Assembly: GCA_019636035.1 (NCBI GenBank) | Contig: JAHBYI010000001.1 | Coordinates: 799,508-863,507, forward strand | DNA length: 64,000 nt | DNA from: Candidatus Paracaedibacteraceae bacterium | GTDB lineage: Bacteria > Pseudomonadota > Alphaproteobacteria > Paracaedibacterales > Paracaedibacteraceae | Direction of reading: 5' to 3' | Part shown: positions 43,977-52,692 of the stretch, piece by piece | How positions within the stretch are numbered: the first letter of the stretch is position 1 | Layout of the letters: each line of letters begins with the position of its first letter | Notes under the pieces: model-generated | Databases searched by the model: none | What the model saw: the letters and a program-made list of their open reading frames with translations, nothing else | Told to the model about the DNA's origin: nothing | Position numbers and translations under genes: made by a program

Positions 43977-45746
43977 CTAATCAGAAAGAATAGATATGTC
44001 TAGTTTATTACAAGATTCTGTCTCACTTCTTTCTGAACTGATCCAATTCGTGATCATATGCCTATAAGCATTGATGATACGATCGCTATCCTCAAAAACT
44101 TTATGCTTATTGTCAAGGATCCGACGTTTCAGGTCAGTTCGTTTGTCTTGTGTTGTTGCAAGAGTCACTGCGCATTCAATGTAGTCCTGTTCAGATAGTG
44201 CAATTGTCTCTTCAATTCCCATTAATCGATACAGGCCGGGGGCACCGGCACTACGTAAATCTGCTGTATCAAAGCAAATAGTAGGTGTGCCAACTGCAAG
44301 GGACTGACATAAGGTATTGCCGCTACCAAAAGGGGTAGTATCCAGAATGACGTCCACGCTTGCCAGCAAATGAAAAAAGAGGTGCTGCGGGATAGTTGGG
44401 ATAAAGAGGCAGCGATCAGCAATAGCCCCTAATCGATTACGTAACTGATCGGCTAAAAAAGTTCCTTTGTAAGAAAAAACAATCAGAGCGTTTTCATCTT
44501 GTTCAAGAATGCCCTTGAATAACGTATCCATTTTTGGGTGAATCTTGAATAGTGTTTGAGCGCAGAAATATAAGTTTTTATCTTCAGGAAGATCAAAGGC
44601 CTTGCGATTAGAATGAATGTCAGGAGCATCGTAGTCCTGGTAAATCATCGGTAATGTCGGGAGTTGAATCACCGTTTCAGTATAGTTATCTTGGGCATTC
44701 TCCGACTCCAAATGGGTACTTGAGATAAAGTAATCAAGGGTTGAAACACCTGTTGTGCAGGGGTGTCCTGCTGAAACCATTTGCATCGGAGCAAGACGCG
44801 CATGGGCAAGGAAATAGGTATCAGCGGTCATATTGACATCCAAATACCATAAAATATCAACTTGTTGACTTTCAATAATCTGCCGATTCTTCTTAAGGGT
44901 ATGCGATAGATCTATTGTTTTTTTAAACCCAAGATCATCCTCAATCGACGGTATACCTTGTGTTGCTGGTAGGCGAAAATAAATTAGATCAAAGTGAGGG
45001 GCAAGGTTTTTAATAAGAGAGGCATAACAAAAACTAATGGCATGAAATTTATCTAAATAGGCCGTAACAATACCAATTTTTGGTTTACCGGATGGTTTTT
45101 TATGAATATTGGGGCTGATATAGTTCAGAACAGGGTAGAGTTTGCGATAAAGGTTGCTGATTGCCTCAAGGCGGGGGCGTGGGTTCTGCGAAAGATACGC
45201 CAGTTGGAAAATACTGTTGGGAACGGATTCAGGTGCTTGTTTTTGTGGTATCGTATTGTCAAATGCCAGAATTGCTTGATCAAGGGGATTAAGATAGTCT
45301 GTTTCATCGCGATCAAGACAAACAGGTAAGGACAATTTTCCCGCTAATTGATAGCTCAAAGATAAGTGCTCACAAGCCTTTATCATCCCGTCAAAATCAT
45401 AGGATTCTTGGCAAATATCATACATTAATCCCCAAGGTTTATCATCATGGGGATAATCTTGGGTGATTTGATCAAGAAAACTCTTAGCGAATTCATATTT
45501 TTTTTGTAGTCGTAGTGTTTGAACAATATTCAACTTAGCCGTAATAATGCTAGGTTGAAGGCTGGTACTTTGTGTGAAAAAAGCAAGGGCATCGTCATAT
45601 CTTTTTTGCCTAAGCATGATTTGGCCGAGTGTATTCCACCCTGCAAAATGTGTAGGATTTTCAGACAACAGTTTTTGTAAAACGGGGATTGATTCTTCAT
45701 CATTCTTGCGGGTATAGAGATTCAGGGCGTGTTGGTACAAATCCAT
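43977..45746 (-). CDS. TPR protein with OGT-like (GT41-type) glycosyltransferase domain
   Basis: 589 residues. The N terminus contains about three TPR-like repeats (FAGWNTLGQIMLRQKRYDDAL and PSIITAKLNIVQTLRLQKKY within residues 33-90). The C-terminal half resembles O-GlcNAc transferase/SPINDLY: KPKIGIVTAYLDKFHAI, then APMQMVSAGHPCTTGVSTLDY, and the UDP-sugar site VILDTTPFGSGNTLCQSLAV with GTPTICFDTADLRSAGAPGL. Related bacterial enzymes glycosylate proteins in the cytoplasm, such as adhesins or flagellins. It is the last gene of an rfbB-rfbA-glycosyltransferase operon, sharing 1 nt with rfbA. Confidence 0.8.
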   Translation of the reverse strand: MDLYQHALNLYTRKNDEESIPVLQKLLSENPTHFAGWNTLGQIMLRQKRYDDALAFFTQSTSLQPSIITAKLNIVQTLRLQKKYEFAKSFLDQITQDYPHDDKPWGLMYDICQESYDFDGMIKACEHLSLSYQLAGKLSLPVCLDRDETDYLNPLDQAILAFDNTIPQKQAPESVPNSIFQLAYLSQNPRPRLEAISNLYRKLYPVLNYISPNIHKKPSGKPKIGIVTAYLDKFHAISFCYASLIKNLAPHFDLIYFRLPATQGIPSIEDDLGFKKTIDLSHTLKKNRQIIESQQVDILWYLDVNMTADTYFLAHARLAPMQMVSAGHPCTTGVSTLDYFISSTHLESENAQDNYTETVIQLPTLPMIYQDYDAPDIHSNRKAFDLPEDKNLYFCAQTLFKIHPKMDTLFKGILEQDENALIVFSYKGTFLADQLRNRLGAIADRCLFIPTIPQHLFFHLLASVDVILDTTPFGSGNTLCQSLAVGTPTICFDTADLRSAGAPGLYRLMGIEETIALSEQDYIECAVTLATTQDKRTDLKRRILDNKHKVFEDSDRIINAYRHMITNWISSERSETESCNKLDISILSD

Positions 45747-46651
45747 CAGGCAAACCTTATGTTTGATAGGGATCCGGCATACTTTCCCTGATGGTAAATT
45801 CGGTGGAGATAGGCACCATAACTGCTGTTTTTATTTTTGTGGTAACAGGCTAGGAATTGTTCGTCACTAATCCAATTATTCCGCCACGCAATTTCTTCAA
45901 GGCAGGCAATCTTAAGGCCTTGGCGTTTTTCGATGGTTGCGACATAGTTGCTTGCATCCAACAAGGATTCATGGGTGCCTGTATCAAGCCAAGCAAAACC
46001 GCGGTGCAGGTTGACTGTTTTCAGTTGTTTTTTCTCAAGATACAGTCGGTTGAGGTCTGTAATTTCAATCTCACCCCGTGGCGATGGTTTAAGATTTTTT
46101 GCAAACTCAATGGCTTGGGTATCATAAAAATAAAGGCCTGTGATGGCGTAATTTGATTTGGGATGCTCTGGTTTTTCTTCAATGCTGATTAAGGTGTTTT
46201 GTCGGTCAAATTCAGCAACACCAAAACGTTCCGGATCAATGACCCAGTTGCAAAAGATAGTGGCTCCTGTTTCGTGGCGCGCAGCATCCAAGAGCATAGA
46301 CCTAAAGCCATGGCCAAAGAACATGTTGTCTCCCAGAATGAGTGCAAAGGGGGATGTTCCGACAAAATCCTCAGCAATGATAATTGATTCAGCAATACCA
46401 CGAGGATGATCCTGAGTCGCATACGTAATATGGATACCCCATTGCCGGCCATTGCCTAGAATTGTTTTATAGAGGTCTTGGTCTTCCGGGCGTGTGATTA
46501 AGAGGATGTCGCGGATGTTTGCTAACATCAAGGTGGCTAAGGGGTAATAAATGAGAGGTTTATCATAAACCGGTAAGAGATGTTTGTTGACCCCCAATGT
46601 GATGGGGTAAAGTCTGGATCCACTTCCGCCGGCAAGAATAATTCCTTTCAT
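45746..46651 (-). CDS. rfbA: Glucose-1-phosphate thymidylyltransferase RfbA/RmlA
   Basis: 301 residues. The nucleotide loop is ILAGGSGSRLYPIT (GSRL in place of the usual GTRL), followed by LLPVYDKPLIYYPL. ALILGDNMFFGHGF and GFAWLDTGTHESLLDAS are also diagnostic. It makes dTDP-glucose from dTTP and glucose-1-phosphate. It overlaps rfbB by 4 bp. Confidence 0.95.
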   Translation of the reverse strand: MKGIILAGGSGSRLYPITLGVNKHLLPVYDKPLIYYPLATLMLANIRDILLITRPEDQDLYKTILGNGRQWGIHITYATQDHPRGIAESIIIAEDFVGTSPFALILGDNMFFGHGFRSMLLDAARHETGATIFCNWVIDPERFGVAEFDRQNTLISIEEKPEHPKSNYAITGLYFYDTQAIEFAKNLKPSPRGEIEITDLNRLYLEKKQLKTVNLHRGFAWLDTGTHESLLDASNYVATIEKRQGLKIACLEEIAWRNNWISDEQFLACYHKNKNSSYGAYLHRIYHQGKYAGSLSNIRFA

Positions 46652-47673
46652 TGGGCTACCTGTTGCGGTTGATGGGTTGCATAGTAATCCTGGACGTGCC
46701 AGCGAATAGTTTTTGCCAGACCATCATCAAAGAATGTGGTGGGTCTCCAGTTGAGATCATGCTGAATCTTGGAGATATCCATACCATAGCGGTAGTCATG
46801 GCCTGGGCGATCTTGCACAAATGTGATCAAGCTATGGTAAGAAAATCCGCAAGGATAATGTTGATCCATAACGGTGCAAATATGGTGAACCAGATCTCTA
46901 TTTCTGATCTCACATTCCCCACCAATCATATAGCTTTCTCCAAGAGAGCTCTTTTCAAGGATTGCCAATAAAGCATCCACATGATCATCAACATAGAGCC
47001 AATCCCGGATATTGGTGCCATTTCCGTAGACAGGAATTGGTTTTTTTTCAAGGCAACTGCGAATAACCGTTGGAATCAGCTTTTCATGATGTTGATAGGG
47101 GCCGTAGTTATTGCTGCATTGGCTTATTGTCACAGGCAGACCATAGGTTTTATGCCACGCACGTACAAGGTGGTCTGCCGCTGCTTTTGAGGCTGAATAA
47201 GGAGAGTTTGGCGCATAGGGTGATGCCTCAGAGAATAAACCATGGTCGGTTAGGCTGCCAAATACTTCATCCGTTGAGACATGGTGCAGACGTAAGTGGG
47301 GAATGTGTTTTTGCCATAACTCCAGGCTTGCCATAAGGAGGTTGTATGTTCCGATAATATTGCTCTGAATAAAGGGATCGGGTTGCTGAATTGATTTATC
47401 AACGTGGGATTCTGCGGCCAGATGAATGATGATGTCGGGGCGATGGGTATCGAGTGCTTTGCGCACAGCATCGAGGTCAGCCAAATCAACTTTAATATGG
47501 TGGTGGCGTGGGTTTTTATTAAAGTCCAAAAGGGATTTCAGAGAAGCACTGTACGTTAATTTGTCTAAATTAATGACTTCTGTTTTGGGGAGACGGAGCA
47601 GGCGTCGAACAACGGCTGATCCGATAAACCCACATCCACCTGTGACCAGATAGCGTTTTGTTGTTTTGAACAT
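46648..47673 (-). CDS. rfbB: dTDP-glucose 4,6-dehydratase RfbB/RmlB
   Basis: 341 residues with the NAD loop TGGCGFIGSAVVRRLL, HLAAESHVDKSI, VSTDEVFGSL and the catalytic YSASKAAADHLV. It converts dTDP-glucose to dTDP-4-keto-6-deoxyglucose, the branch point to rhamnose and amino-deoxy sugars. rfbC and rfbD, needed for rhamnose, are not next to it; a DegT aminotransferase and an SDR gene diverge from it instead, favouring an amino-sugar product. Confidence 0.96.
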   Translation of the reverse strand: MFKTTKRYLVTGGCGFIGSAVVRRLLRLPKTEVINLDKLTYSASLKSLLDFNKNPRHHHIKVDLADLDAVRKALDTHRPDIIIHLAAESHVDKSIQQPDPFIQSNIIGTYNLLMASLELWQKHIPHLRLHHVSTDEVFGSLTDHGLFSEASPYAPNSPYSASKAAADHLVRAWHKTYGLPVTISQCSNNYGPYQHHEKLIPTVIRSCLEKKPIPVYGNGTNIRDWLYVDDHVDALLAILEKSSLGESYMIGGECEIRNRDLVHHICTVMDQHYPCGFSYHSLITFVQDRPGHDYRYGMDISKIQHDLNWRPTTFFDDGLAKTIRWHVQDYYATHQPQQVAQ

Positions 47674-47743
47674 CTCTTTAAACTCCGGACAGAATCGTAT
47701 ATTCTTAGAATAGAAAGATTTTATTTAATTTTTAGTAAATCGA

Positions 47744-48799
47744 ATGATTCCTGTCTTCAAGCCCCGTTTGCCTTTGGTTGATACGCTTTTACCTTATCTT
47801 AAGGAATTAGATCAGAATCAACAGTATACCAATAACGGCCCTTTGCTCTTGCGTTTTGAAGAGCGGTTGGCTGACCATTTTAAGGTTTCAGCTGATCAGC
47901 TTTGTACAAGTGCAAATGGCACATTGGCTCTGATTCAGATGCTAAAATCTTTGAATCTGCCCAAGGGCGCGATTTGCGCACTTCCCTCGTGGACTTTTGT
48001 TGCTTCTGTGGCAGCGGTTGTTGCTGCGGAGTTGACGCCCTATTTTTTAGATGTAGATGAGTCAACGTGGGCGTTATCACCTGATCATGTCCTCCACGCC
48101 CTCAGAACAACTGAAGTCCGGGCTGTTCTGGTTGTTGCGCCATTCGGGGCACCGATAGCGTTTGAGGCTTGGGAAGCATTGCAAGCGAAAACAGGAATTC
48201 CTGTCCTTATTGATGCCGCTGCCGGATTTGACACGTTTAGTTCGTGTCAAACGACCTTACCCTTTATGATCAGTCTTCATGCAACAAAGGTTTTTGGTAT
48301 TGGCGAGGGAGCAATCATTGTTGGGGATTCTGAGTTTATTAAAAGGTGCCGTTCCTGGGGGCAGTTTGGTTTTCAACAAGATAGGGTCGCGCATTGCGCC
48401 GGTATCAATGCTAAATTGAGTGAATATGCTGCTGCTGTTGGTTTGGCAGGCCTCGATCAATGGGGACGGACGCGTCAAGAGTGGCAATCCTTAAAAAATC
48501 ACTTCCTCCAAGCAAGTGCCGGGTTTGACTTAATGCCGGGTTTTGAGGGGGATTGGGTCTCTTGTTATGGGCAGGTGCTGACTCTTGAAAAGCCATCCGT
48601 ATCGTTTGAAACGCGTCAATGGTGGCAAGGGGGATGTCATACCCATCCGGCCTATCAGCATTACCCGAAAATGGATCTTTCTGTCACAGAAAAACTAGCG
48701 CGTCAATGCTGGGGCGTTCCCTATTGGTTAGGGTTAACCTCGTCCCAATTAACAGCAATTTTTGCAGAGTTAAGAGCTGTGCAGAGGATAAGCGCATGA
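47744..48799 (+). CDS. DegT/DnrJ/EryC1-family sugar aminotransferase
   Basis: 351 residues, a PLP enzyme of the sugar-aminotransferase family. Recognisable parts are QYTNNGPLLLRFEERLADHF, LCTSANGTLALIQML, ICALPSWTFVASVAAVV, VLIDAAAGFD and the PLP lysine in SLHATKVFGIGEGA. Typical substrates are dTDP- or UDP-4-keto/3-keto-6-deoxyhexoses, which matches the divergent rfbAB pair. It overlaps the SDR gene through ATGA. Confidence 0.88.
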   Translation: MIPVFKPRLPLVDTLLPYLKELDQNQQYTNNGPLLLRFEERLADHFKVSADQLCTSANGTLALIQMLKSLNLPKGAICALPSWTFVASVAAVVAAELTPYFLDVDESTWALSPDHVLHALRTTEVRAVLVVAPFGAPIAFEAWEALQAKTGIPVLIDAAAGFDTFSSCQTTLPFMISLHATKVFGIGEGAIIVGDSEFIKRCRSWGQFGFQQDRVAHCAGINAKLSEYAAAVGLAGLDQWGRTRQEWQSLKNHFLQASAGFDLMPGFEGDWVSCYGQVLTLEKPSVSFETRQWWQGGCHTHPAYQHYPKMDLSVTEKLARQCWGVPYWLGLTSSQLTAIFAELRAVQRISA

Positions 48800-49524
48800 T
48801 AAAAACAGTCATCATCACAGGCGGAGCCGGTATAATAGGGCAAGCAACAGCCAAAACCCTAAAACACAAAGGATATCAAGTTGTGCTCGCGGATCTTTCT
48901 TTTAGAGAGCAACAGGATGATTTTACGTATCAACAGTGTGATGTGACACAAGATTCAGCAGTTGGCCAATTATTTGGCCGGTATGCGGATACGCTCTGTG
49001 GTATCGTTTTAGCGGCAGGGATCGAAGGAGCTGTTGCCTCGATCGATGATATTTCTGAAGAACAATTTGATCGTGTTATGGATGTTAATGTCAAAGGCAT
49101 CTGGTTGGGGTTAAAACATGCTATTCGTATTTTTAAACCGCGTGGTCAGGGAAATATTATTGCCTTAGCTTCCACATCAGGGATGCTGGGTGTGCCACGG
49201 ATGGCTGCTTATAGTGCGTCAAAACATGCTGTGATGGGGTTGGTTAAATCAGCTGCCCGTGAGGTTGCGCGATTTGGTGTGCGTGTAAACTCTGTTTGCC
49301 CGGGGCCTGTTGAGTCTGCGATGATGAAGCGTATTGATGGAACGTTACTTGCGCAAGATCCGAATCGATTCTATGGGAATAGCGATGCTTCAGGTGCCAT
49401 CCCCATGAAGCGGTATGCTACCCCTGAAGAGGTTGCTCATGCTATTGTTTACTTATGTAGTGACGACAGCAGTTTCACCACAGGAAATCACATTACGTTG
49501 GACGGTGGATTGATGTGTCGGTAG
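48796..49524 (+). CDS. Short-chain dehydrogenase/reductase
   Basis: About 242 residues from ATG 48796, which overlaps the aminotransferase stop and starts the Rossmann fold at once (KTVIITGGAGIIGQATAKTL). The frame upstream of this only shadows the aminotransferase gene. DVTQD, LAAGIEG, the catalytic YSASKHAVMGLVKSAA and VCPGPVESAMMKRI are classic SDR motifs, with the C-terminal GNHITLDGGLMCR. In this setting it probably reduces or oxidises a keto-sugar, but FabG-like substrates cannot be excluded. Confidence 0.87.
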   Translation: MIKTVIITGGAGIIGQATAKTLKHKGYQVVLADLSFREQQDDFTYQQCDVTQDSAVGQLFGRYADTLCGIVLAAGIEGAVASIDDISEEQFDRVMDVNVKGIWLGLKHAIRIFKPRGQGNIIALASTSGMLGVPRMAAYSASKHAVMGLVKSAAREVARFGVRVNSVCPGPVESAMMKRIDGTLLAQDPNRFYGNSDASGAIPMKRYATPEEVAHAIVYLCSDDSSFTTGNHITLDGGLMCR

Positions 49525-49595
49525 TTCCTGTCCCCCTTATACACGATTATTGTTATCCTTGAATAATAAACAATTTCCGCGTTATCCTGATAAAA

Positions 49596-50216
49596 ATGGC
49601 TAATGAGTTTTCAGACGGTATGCGCCCTTCAATTTCCCTCGTGTTCACAGATTTTCTTGCATCACACACAGCAAAGACGGTTAAGTTTGGTGATCTGGTT
49701 GATGCTTTGGGGCATCGAGGTCAGGCGATTCTGTTGTTATTATTGGCTTTACCGAATGCTTTGTTATTGAGTAGTATCCCTGGCCTGTCGACGATATTTG
49801 GGGTACCAATGTGTTTTATTGCCTTGCAAATGCTCATGAATCTACCTCATTTGTGGTTACCCTCTTCTATCAGGGATAAAGAGATTGACCGATCCATTCT
49901 CGATCGAATCGTGAGTCGGAGTCATGTCTATTTAGTTATGATTGAGCGGTACATTCAACCAAGATTTACTGTTTTTACCTATGGATTTTTTAGTAAGATC
50001 ATTGCATTTTTTCTGCTTGTTCTTTCTATTATAATCGCTCTTCCTATTCCGTTCGGAAATTTCTTTGGGGGCTGGGGCGTTGTTCTCCTGACGATGGCCG
50101 TTATTGAGCGTGACGGTATTATTGCCCTTTTAGGCATGATCTACACCCTTGTTTTTTGTACTATTTTATATCACGTGATTTCCCAAATCAGTGCGGTTGT
50201 TTTGCGTCTGATTTAG
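49596..50216 (+). CDS. ExoD-family membrane protein
   Basis: 206 residues matching ExoD (exopolysaccharide synthesis) proteins: a cytoplasmic N terminus with VKFGDLVDALGHRGQAILLLLLALP (residues 30-54), SIPGLSTIFGVPMCFIALQM and three to four membrane helices, the last pair around LPIPFGNFFGGWGVVLLTMAV and IALLGMIYTLVFCTI. ExoD was found through a Rhizobium exopolysaccharide and invasion defect; its mechanism is unclear. It lies 71 bp after the sugar genes. Its end overlaps the convergent kinase-like gene by 29 bp. Confidence 0.85.
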   Translation: MANEFSDGMRPSISLVFTDFLASHTAKTVKFGDLVDALGHRGQAILLLLLALPNALLLSSIPGLSTIFGVPMCFIALQMLMNLPHLWLPSSIRDKEIDRSILDRIVSRSHVYLVMIERYIQPRFTVFTYGFFSKIIAFFLLVLSIIIALPIPFGNFFGGWGVVLLTMAVIERDGIIALLGMIYTLVFCTILYHVISQISAVVLRLI

Positions 50217-51645
50217 GGTGAGATTGATTCTCCCAGAATGATTTTAATGCTTTAACATTACCTGGCTTAATGGATAGATCTTGGTTGTTCATAGGCACTT
50301 CATCTGTACCTGTTTCAGGTGGTGAAGGAGGTATTGGCATTGAGGATGATGCTGTTGCGCTGGAGCTATTGGTGGTATATTGACGCTCAATAACTTTTTT
50401 GACATGTTCCGGTTTATGATCTGTAGAGCGTGTTGTTTTCTTGGCAACAAAACGTCGTTCGGATGATGATGCTGCAAACAATTTGTCCCGATCTTGTTCC
50501 AAAGCGGTGGCTATACGGTGTGCTCCTGCAATCCTGCCAGAGCCAAAACCTTTGTTTATCGTGAAATTTTCAAACAAATCCGTAAATTTTATTTTTTTTG
50601 TATGCTTTAAACAATAAATTAGATAATCATAGATGCCTTTGCGTTCATCTTCCGGATAAACAGAGATGTAAGCTCTAAACATGCTGATAAAGGGTGACCA
50701 CTTATTTGTTTTCATATAATCCCCGAATTTCTTAGAGGACATTAAAAGCATATAAAACATATCATAAAAGATTGGACTGTTGGGAGTTCCATGGGCATCA
50801 ATACTATTGGCCATGGTTTCAACATCGATCAAAGAGAGTCGACCTGTCGTGTTATCAAAAAAGACATTATCGCCATGAAGATCGCCATGTGAAATAACTT
50901 TCACATTAATAAAATCCTGAAGTGTTTTGGGCAAATTAGATCCTTCAACATTCCTTGTTTTAAGATGAAGATTGCCTAATGCTTTGCCAAGAGCTGAAAA
51001 AGCGAGGTCAACGGTTTGACCAAGGTCATTTTTGACGATCGATGTAAAACTCTCTCCTTTTGCTGATGGGATAACCATAAAAACCTTTTTGCCATATTGA
51101 AAGGTTGCGATTGGCAACATGATATCAAATTGTTCTTGAGTTGGTTCCAGAAAGGGTGATTTTGCAAGATTATCCAGATTAATTTGCTCGCCCAACACGC
51201 GCCCTTTTGAAACAAGGATTGGCTTTGTTCTGAGGTATTTTATGTAAAATATTTGCTCCTTGGATAGTTTTGTGCTGTACGTTGTAACGCGATAAATTTG
51301 ACCGCTTACAAACCCCCCTTCAAGAGTTTTTACGTCTGTTACTATGTTTCCATATTTTATTTCATTAAAGAGAAGTTGTGCTGATTCTACGGTTGAAAAC
51401 TCTTTGTTTTCTGATTTTTCCTTTAAGGCAGCGACAATGTTTTGTGGAAGTTGGGGCGTTTCATTCCATCCTGATTCTTCGAATGTTTTGCTGAGATCAA
51501 TTCTATGTTGGTTATAGTGAGCCAGTACATCTCGGACGCTTTCATAGCGGTGCAGTTTTGGGGTATCTGTCGTTTCTGCTGCCCATGAGCACTGAATTAT
51601 TGTTATTAGAAGTATGATTTTTGCGTAATTCTTGTCCATAGACAC
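50188..51645 (-). CDS. Secreted kinase-fold (APH/choline-kinase-like) protein
   Basis: 485 residues. The N terminus is a signal peptide (YAKIILLITIIQCSWA before AETTD), so the protein should leave the cytoplasm. Residues about 100-330 carry an APH-like kinase fold: a candidate ATP lysine in IFYIKYL (about 135), a hinge-like VFMVIPSAKGESF, the catalytic loop SHGDLHGDNVFFD (253 onward) and the metal-binding LSLIDVETM. The last 130 residues are disordered, Ser/Pro/Lys-rich (TTNSSSATASSSMPIPPSPP). Substrates could be proteins, sugars or choline-like alcohols. Secretion of such a fold suggests a host- or envelope-directed role. A second ATG 6 bp downstream (51639) is an equal start candidate. Confidence 0.72.
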   Translation of the reverse strand: MSMDKNYAKIILLITIIQCSWAAETTDTPKLHRYESVRDVLAHYNQHRIDLSKTFEESGWNETPQLPQNIVAALKEKSENKEFSTVESAQLLFNEIKYGNIVTDVKTLEGGFVSGQIYRVTTYSTKLSKEQIFYIKYLRTKPILVSKGRVLGEQINLDNLAKSPFLEPTQEQFDIMLPIATFQYGKKVFMVIPSAKGESFTSIVKNDLGQTVDLAFSALGKALGNLHLKTRNVEGSNLPKTLQDFINVKVISHGDLHGDNVFFDNTTGRLSLIDVETMANSIDAHGTPNSPIFYDMFYMLLMSSKKFGDYMKTNKWSPFISMFRAYISVYPEDERKGIYDYLIYCLKHTKKIKFTDLFENFTINKGFGSGRIAGAHRIATALEQDRDKLFAASSSERRFVAKKTTRSTDHKPEHVKKVIERQYTTNSSSATASSSMPIPPSPPETGTDEVPMNNQDLSIKPGNVKALKSFWENQSHPKSDAKQPH

Positions 51646-51703
51646 AACCTAGTCAGTAATAATTCTATACAGAAGGTAGTATTTTATTTGACAAAAACAA
51701 GTG

Positions 51704-51813
51704 GTATAGTCATTTCATTTAACCTTGATACAGCTAAATTCGCCGCTCACCTAGATAAACTAGGCTTCGCTCCTTAGTTAACTGTATCAAATTTAACTGA
51801 AACAACTATATTA
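51704..51813. repeat. Dispersed palindromic element, copy C
   Basis: Full-length copy. Left arm CATTTAACCTTGATACAGC with TAAATTCGCCGCTC, tip CCTAG-ATAAA-CTAGG, right arm CTTCGCTCCTTAGTTAACTG with TATCAAATTTAACTGAAAC. It occupies the gap between the secreted kinase gene and the kdsB stop. Confidence 0.87.
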
Positions 51814-51824
51814 TTGTGCTTCAG

Positions 51825-52577
51825 CTAAGCACTGTCTTGATTCAAAATCGTTTTGACGCATTCTAAGTCTTCAGGTGTATCAACGCTTAATGGAACGCCT
51901 TGAGTCAGGCCAACACCAATTTTCATGCCATCCTCGAGTGCTCTGAGCTGTTCAAGTTTTTCGATTTTTTCCAGATGGGATGGGGGGAGGTCAACAAACC
52001 GTTCAAGAGCCAACCGTTTATAAGCATAAATACCAATATGATGGTAATGACTGTCAGCATTGGCCGGAACGGGGAGTCGGCTAAAATAGATGGCGCGGGC
52101 GATGGCTAAATCTTGGTGTTTTTGCCATGCTGATGTTGCTATTTTGACGACGTTGGGGTTGGCGATATCGGCATCATCAGTGATCTGAGCTCCTAAGGTT
52201 CCAATGTCATATCCGTATTCAGAAATGGGAATCAAAGAGGCTTTGATATCTTGGGAAGGAATAAGGGGCAGATCCCCCTGAAGATTAATAACTTGGTCAT
52301 AGCTACCGCTCGGGTCATATTGTCGCAGAGCAGCGACGATACGATCGCTACCTGAGGGGAGATTGGGCTCTGTTTCGAGGGCAATTCCCCCATGAGATTC
52401 AACAACGGATCGGATCTCAGGCCCGCAACAAGCAACCAACACCGGGCCTAAATTAGCCGCATAAGCTTGTTCCATCACCCGAATAATCATGGGTTTGCCG
52501 TTGATATCAGCCAAGGGTTTGTTGGGGAGTCGTGTTGAGGCTAAGCGGGCAGGAATGACGATGATAGTTTGTGCCAT
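51825..52577 (-). CDS. kdsB: CMP-KDO synthetase
   Basis: 250 residues activating 3-deoxy-manno-octulosonate with CTP for attachment to lipid A. IIVIPARLASTRLPNKPLADINGKPMI within residues 4-30, VINLQGDLPLI and the segment RAIYFSRLPVP...HIGIYAYKRLALERFV are all typical. The presence of kdsB implies a lipopolysaccharide with an inner core. Confidence 0.96.
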   Translation of the reverse strand: MAQTIIVIPARLASTRLPNKPLADINGKPMIIRVMEQAYAANLGPVLVACCGPEIRSVVESHGGIALETEPNLPSGSDRIVAALRQYDPSGSYDQVINLQGDLPLIPSQDIKASLIPISEYGYDIGTLGAQITDDADIANPNVVKIATSAWQKHQDLAIARAIYFSRLPVPANADSHYHHIGIYAYKRLALERFVDLPPSHLEKIEKLEQLRALEDGMKIGVGLTQGVPLSVDTPEDLECVKTILNQDSA

Positions 52578-52692
52578 TTGGAGATAGAGATAGGTTATTT
52601 TTTTATAGTCTAACGTGCTTACAACCCCATTGGCAAATAGAATAAATTCAGATTATAATCAACTCAAGGTTAGGTAAAATTTCTGGAAAATT

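Noticed and set aside
48619-48795. Upstream in-frame extension of the SDR gene.
   Set aside because: It only shadows the DegT aminotransferase gene; ATG 48796 overlaps its stop and starts the Rossmann fold.
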